This document shows positions 9,401 through 12,400 of a stretch of 15,132 nucleotides of DNA, piece after piece. The position numbers and the translations under genes are program-made. A model generated the notes under the pieces. The model did no database searches. It was not told where the DNA came from and saw only the letters and a list, made by a program, of their open reading frames with translations. Origin of the DNA: CALVUJ01 sp045119835 (GTDB taxonomy: Bacteria > Bacillota_I > Bacilli_A > RFN20 > DUOF01); assembly GCA_045119835.1 (NCBI GenBank), contig JBGVED010000050.1:1-15132 (forward strand), written 5' to 3'. Every line of letters begins with the position of its first letter. Position 1 is the first letter of the stretch.

Positions 9401-12400
9401 ATTTAGATATACAGTAAATGTAAATGAAGTAGAAGAAGAAATAAGATTTGTAGAAGTAGTAGGAAATGTAGAGGATGCAATAGGAAATAAATTAGTTAAT
9501 ACAGATTTAAGTGAAGTAGAAGTATATGGAAGTGCAAAAATAGATACAAAGGCTCCAGAAATGATAACAGAAAATATTACTGCAACATGTGGATTGAGCG
9601 GATGTAATATAAATAGTAAGGTAACAATAACTTTACCATTTAGTGAGAAGATATATGAGTATAATGGATTGTATATTGAGACAAATTACGGCATATACAA
9701 TGATGTATATACAAGAGAACCAAAGTCAAATAGAATAGTAATAGTAATGGATATAGATAAGAATATAAGTGATAACTTAGATAGTTTTGTGATAGAGAAA
9801 ATAGTTGGAGTATTTAAAGATGAAGCCGGAAATGAAGTAAGTGTAGAAGAAGAAAATGTATATGAAAATGAAGAAATGGGATTAGATGTAACATCTCCAA
9901 GAATACAAAGTGTAAATATAGTAAATAAAGTAGCAGAGGCTGATGGAAATAAATATTATAAAGCGGGAGAAAAGATTGAGATAGAAGTAGTATTTAGTGA
10001 CGAAATAGCAAATATAGATACTGTTACACTACCAGTAATGTCAATCTTATTTGATAGTGGAACAGGAGTAGTAAATGGAGTAAGAGTAGATAATAGAACA
10101 TTAAAATATGAATATACTGTTTCAAATAAAGATAATGGAAATATAAGATACATAAGTTTATCTGGTAGTGCGTTAAAAGATAGTGCTGGAAATGTAGTAG
10201 ATTTAGCAACACCAGCTGGAGAATATGGGGTAGTAGTGGATAATGAAAGTTTAGAAATAACTTTACAACATTTAAGTAAGACAAATGATAGTGTTACTTT
10301 AAGATATTATTGTAATAAGGAAAGTGTAGATTGTGCATTGTCAGGCAATAAAGATAATTATATTATAAATGGAATAGATTCTAGTTTATTAACAATAACA
10401 GCAGATGTAGATGAAGGTACTCAGTATAAGATATTAATAATAGAAGGAATAAATGATTTTAGTGGAGAAATAACAATACAGTTAAAAGCAAATGTAATAA
10501 GTGACTATGTAGGAAATTACAATATAGCATCTAATGTGGTAGAATTAGGAATTGATAATACAAGAGTTGAGATAATGTATAGTCAAGGAATAGAAGTAAG
10601 TGGATGTAGTAATAAGTTGTGTGGAGCAAATGAAGAAGTAGTAATTAGAATTCCATTTAATAAGATAATAAAAACAGTTGATGAAAATGTTGTATTAAAT
10701 ATTAAAGTAGGAGAAAAAGAAGTAGTTTTAGTAAATCCAACATTTAGCATAAATAGTAATATTTTGGTGTTTAAATATGTAGTTGGTGAAGAAGAAAATG
10801 GAGAGATTCAATTAATAAGTATAAGTGGAGGAGTAATAAAGGATAATATAACTCCAACACCAAATGAGAGTGTAAACCCAATAGAAATAAAAGAAAGTTA
10901 TAGAAATACAGGATATGTGGTAGATACAAAAGCGCCAGAATTAGAAAGAGTAGAAAGTGAAGCAAAGGATTGTAAGGAAGTAAATGGAGTAGCAATATGT
11001 AAATCTTTAAATAAAATAAAGGTAACATTATACTTTAATGAAGAAGTTTATAAGTATAAAAATGTATTGTTAGAAAGTAATTTTGGAAATTTAGCAACAG
11101 GAGCAGTAGAGTATTCACCTGAATCAAAGATAGTAGAAATTGAATTTAGTGTAAGCAATACAACTAACCTAGATAAGTTTATAATTACTAAGTTAACAGG
11201 AGAGTTCTTTGATAAGAAAGGAAATAAATTAGCATTATCATTAAATGAGAATGTACATGAAAATGAGGAAGTATCATTAGATGTAGAAGGTCCAGTAGTG
11301 GAAAAAGTGGAAATTGCAAGTGATTGTAATGAAAAAGAAGGAAAATTATATTGTAAAGAAGGATCATTAATTGAAATAACAGTAACATTTAATGAAGAAA
11401 TAGTAAATGGAGATGTAAGTAAGAATAGACCAGTAATGAGTCTAGTATTTGATAATGCAGGAAAAGGTGCAGTAACATCTGAGTTGTTAGCAGGAAATAA
11501 AGAAATTAAATATACTTATATAGTATCAAGTGAAGATAAAGGGGCTTTAAAAGAAATCATATTGAGTGGTGGAAGATTAACGGATGTAGTAGGAAATGAA
11601 GCAATAGTAGATATAGAAGTAGAATATGAAAAGAATATAGTAGTAGATAATGAAATACCAGGAATAATTAGCGTAGTAGTTAGTAAAAATGGTGAAGTGT
11701 TAAGCGGTAAGACATATGTAAAAGAAAATGATGAGATAAAGGTAGTAGTAGAGTATAGTGAAGAAGTAAGTAAGGAAGTAAAATTGTTTGTATATAATTC
11801 TTCATATGAATTAATAGAAGAAAAAGAAGGAAGACTAGTAGAAGGAAAAATAGAATACGAGTATGTAGTAGGTAGCGAAGAAGGAAATATTAGATTAGTA
11901 TTAAGAGGAAGTATAGTAGATATTGGATTAAATGAGATATTAATTGATGAAGAATATGAAGAAAATGAGATAATAGCAATAAATAGTGGATTTAATTTGA
12001 CTGTTGTAAGAGAGAAAGAATCAATATCACCATTAGATATAGGGGATAGAGTTTTGATATACACAATTAAGGGATATAATGAATTAATAGTAGAAGAAAC
12101 TTATCAAACTATAAAGAATTCATTTAGATTAATGTGTGAAGTAGGTAACAGTGGTTATAGACAGCTATGTAATAATGGAAAATATGATATAGAGGATATT
12201 GTATTAAAGTTAGAAGTAGAATTAGGTGGAGAAGGATATGAAGTATATTGGAATCCTGATAGTAAATTAAATAGTTATACATTACAAGAAATAGTAAGAA
12301 TGAAGTTAGAGTATGTTGGAGAAGAGTTAAAAGATGTAGCAGGAAATGAGATAGAAGTAGAAGAAGCAGAGTCATATGAATATGATAATTTACAAAGAGC

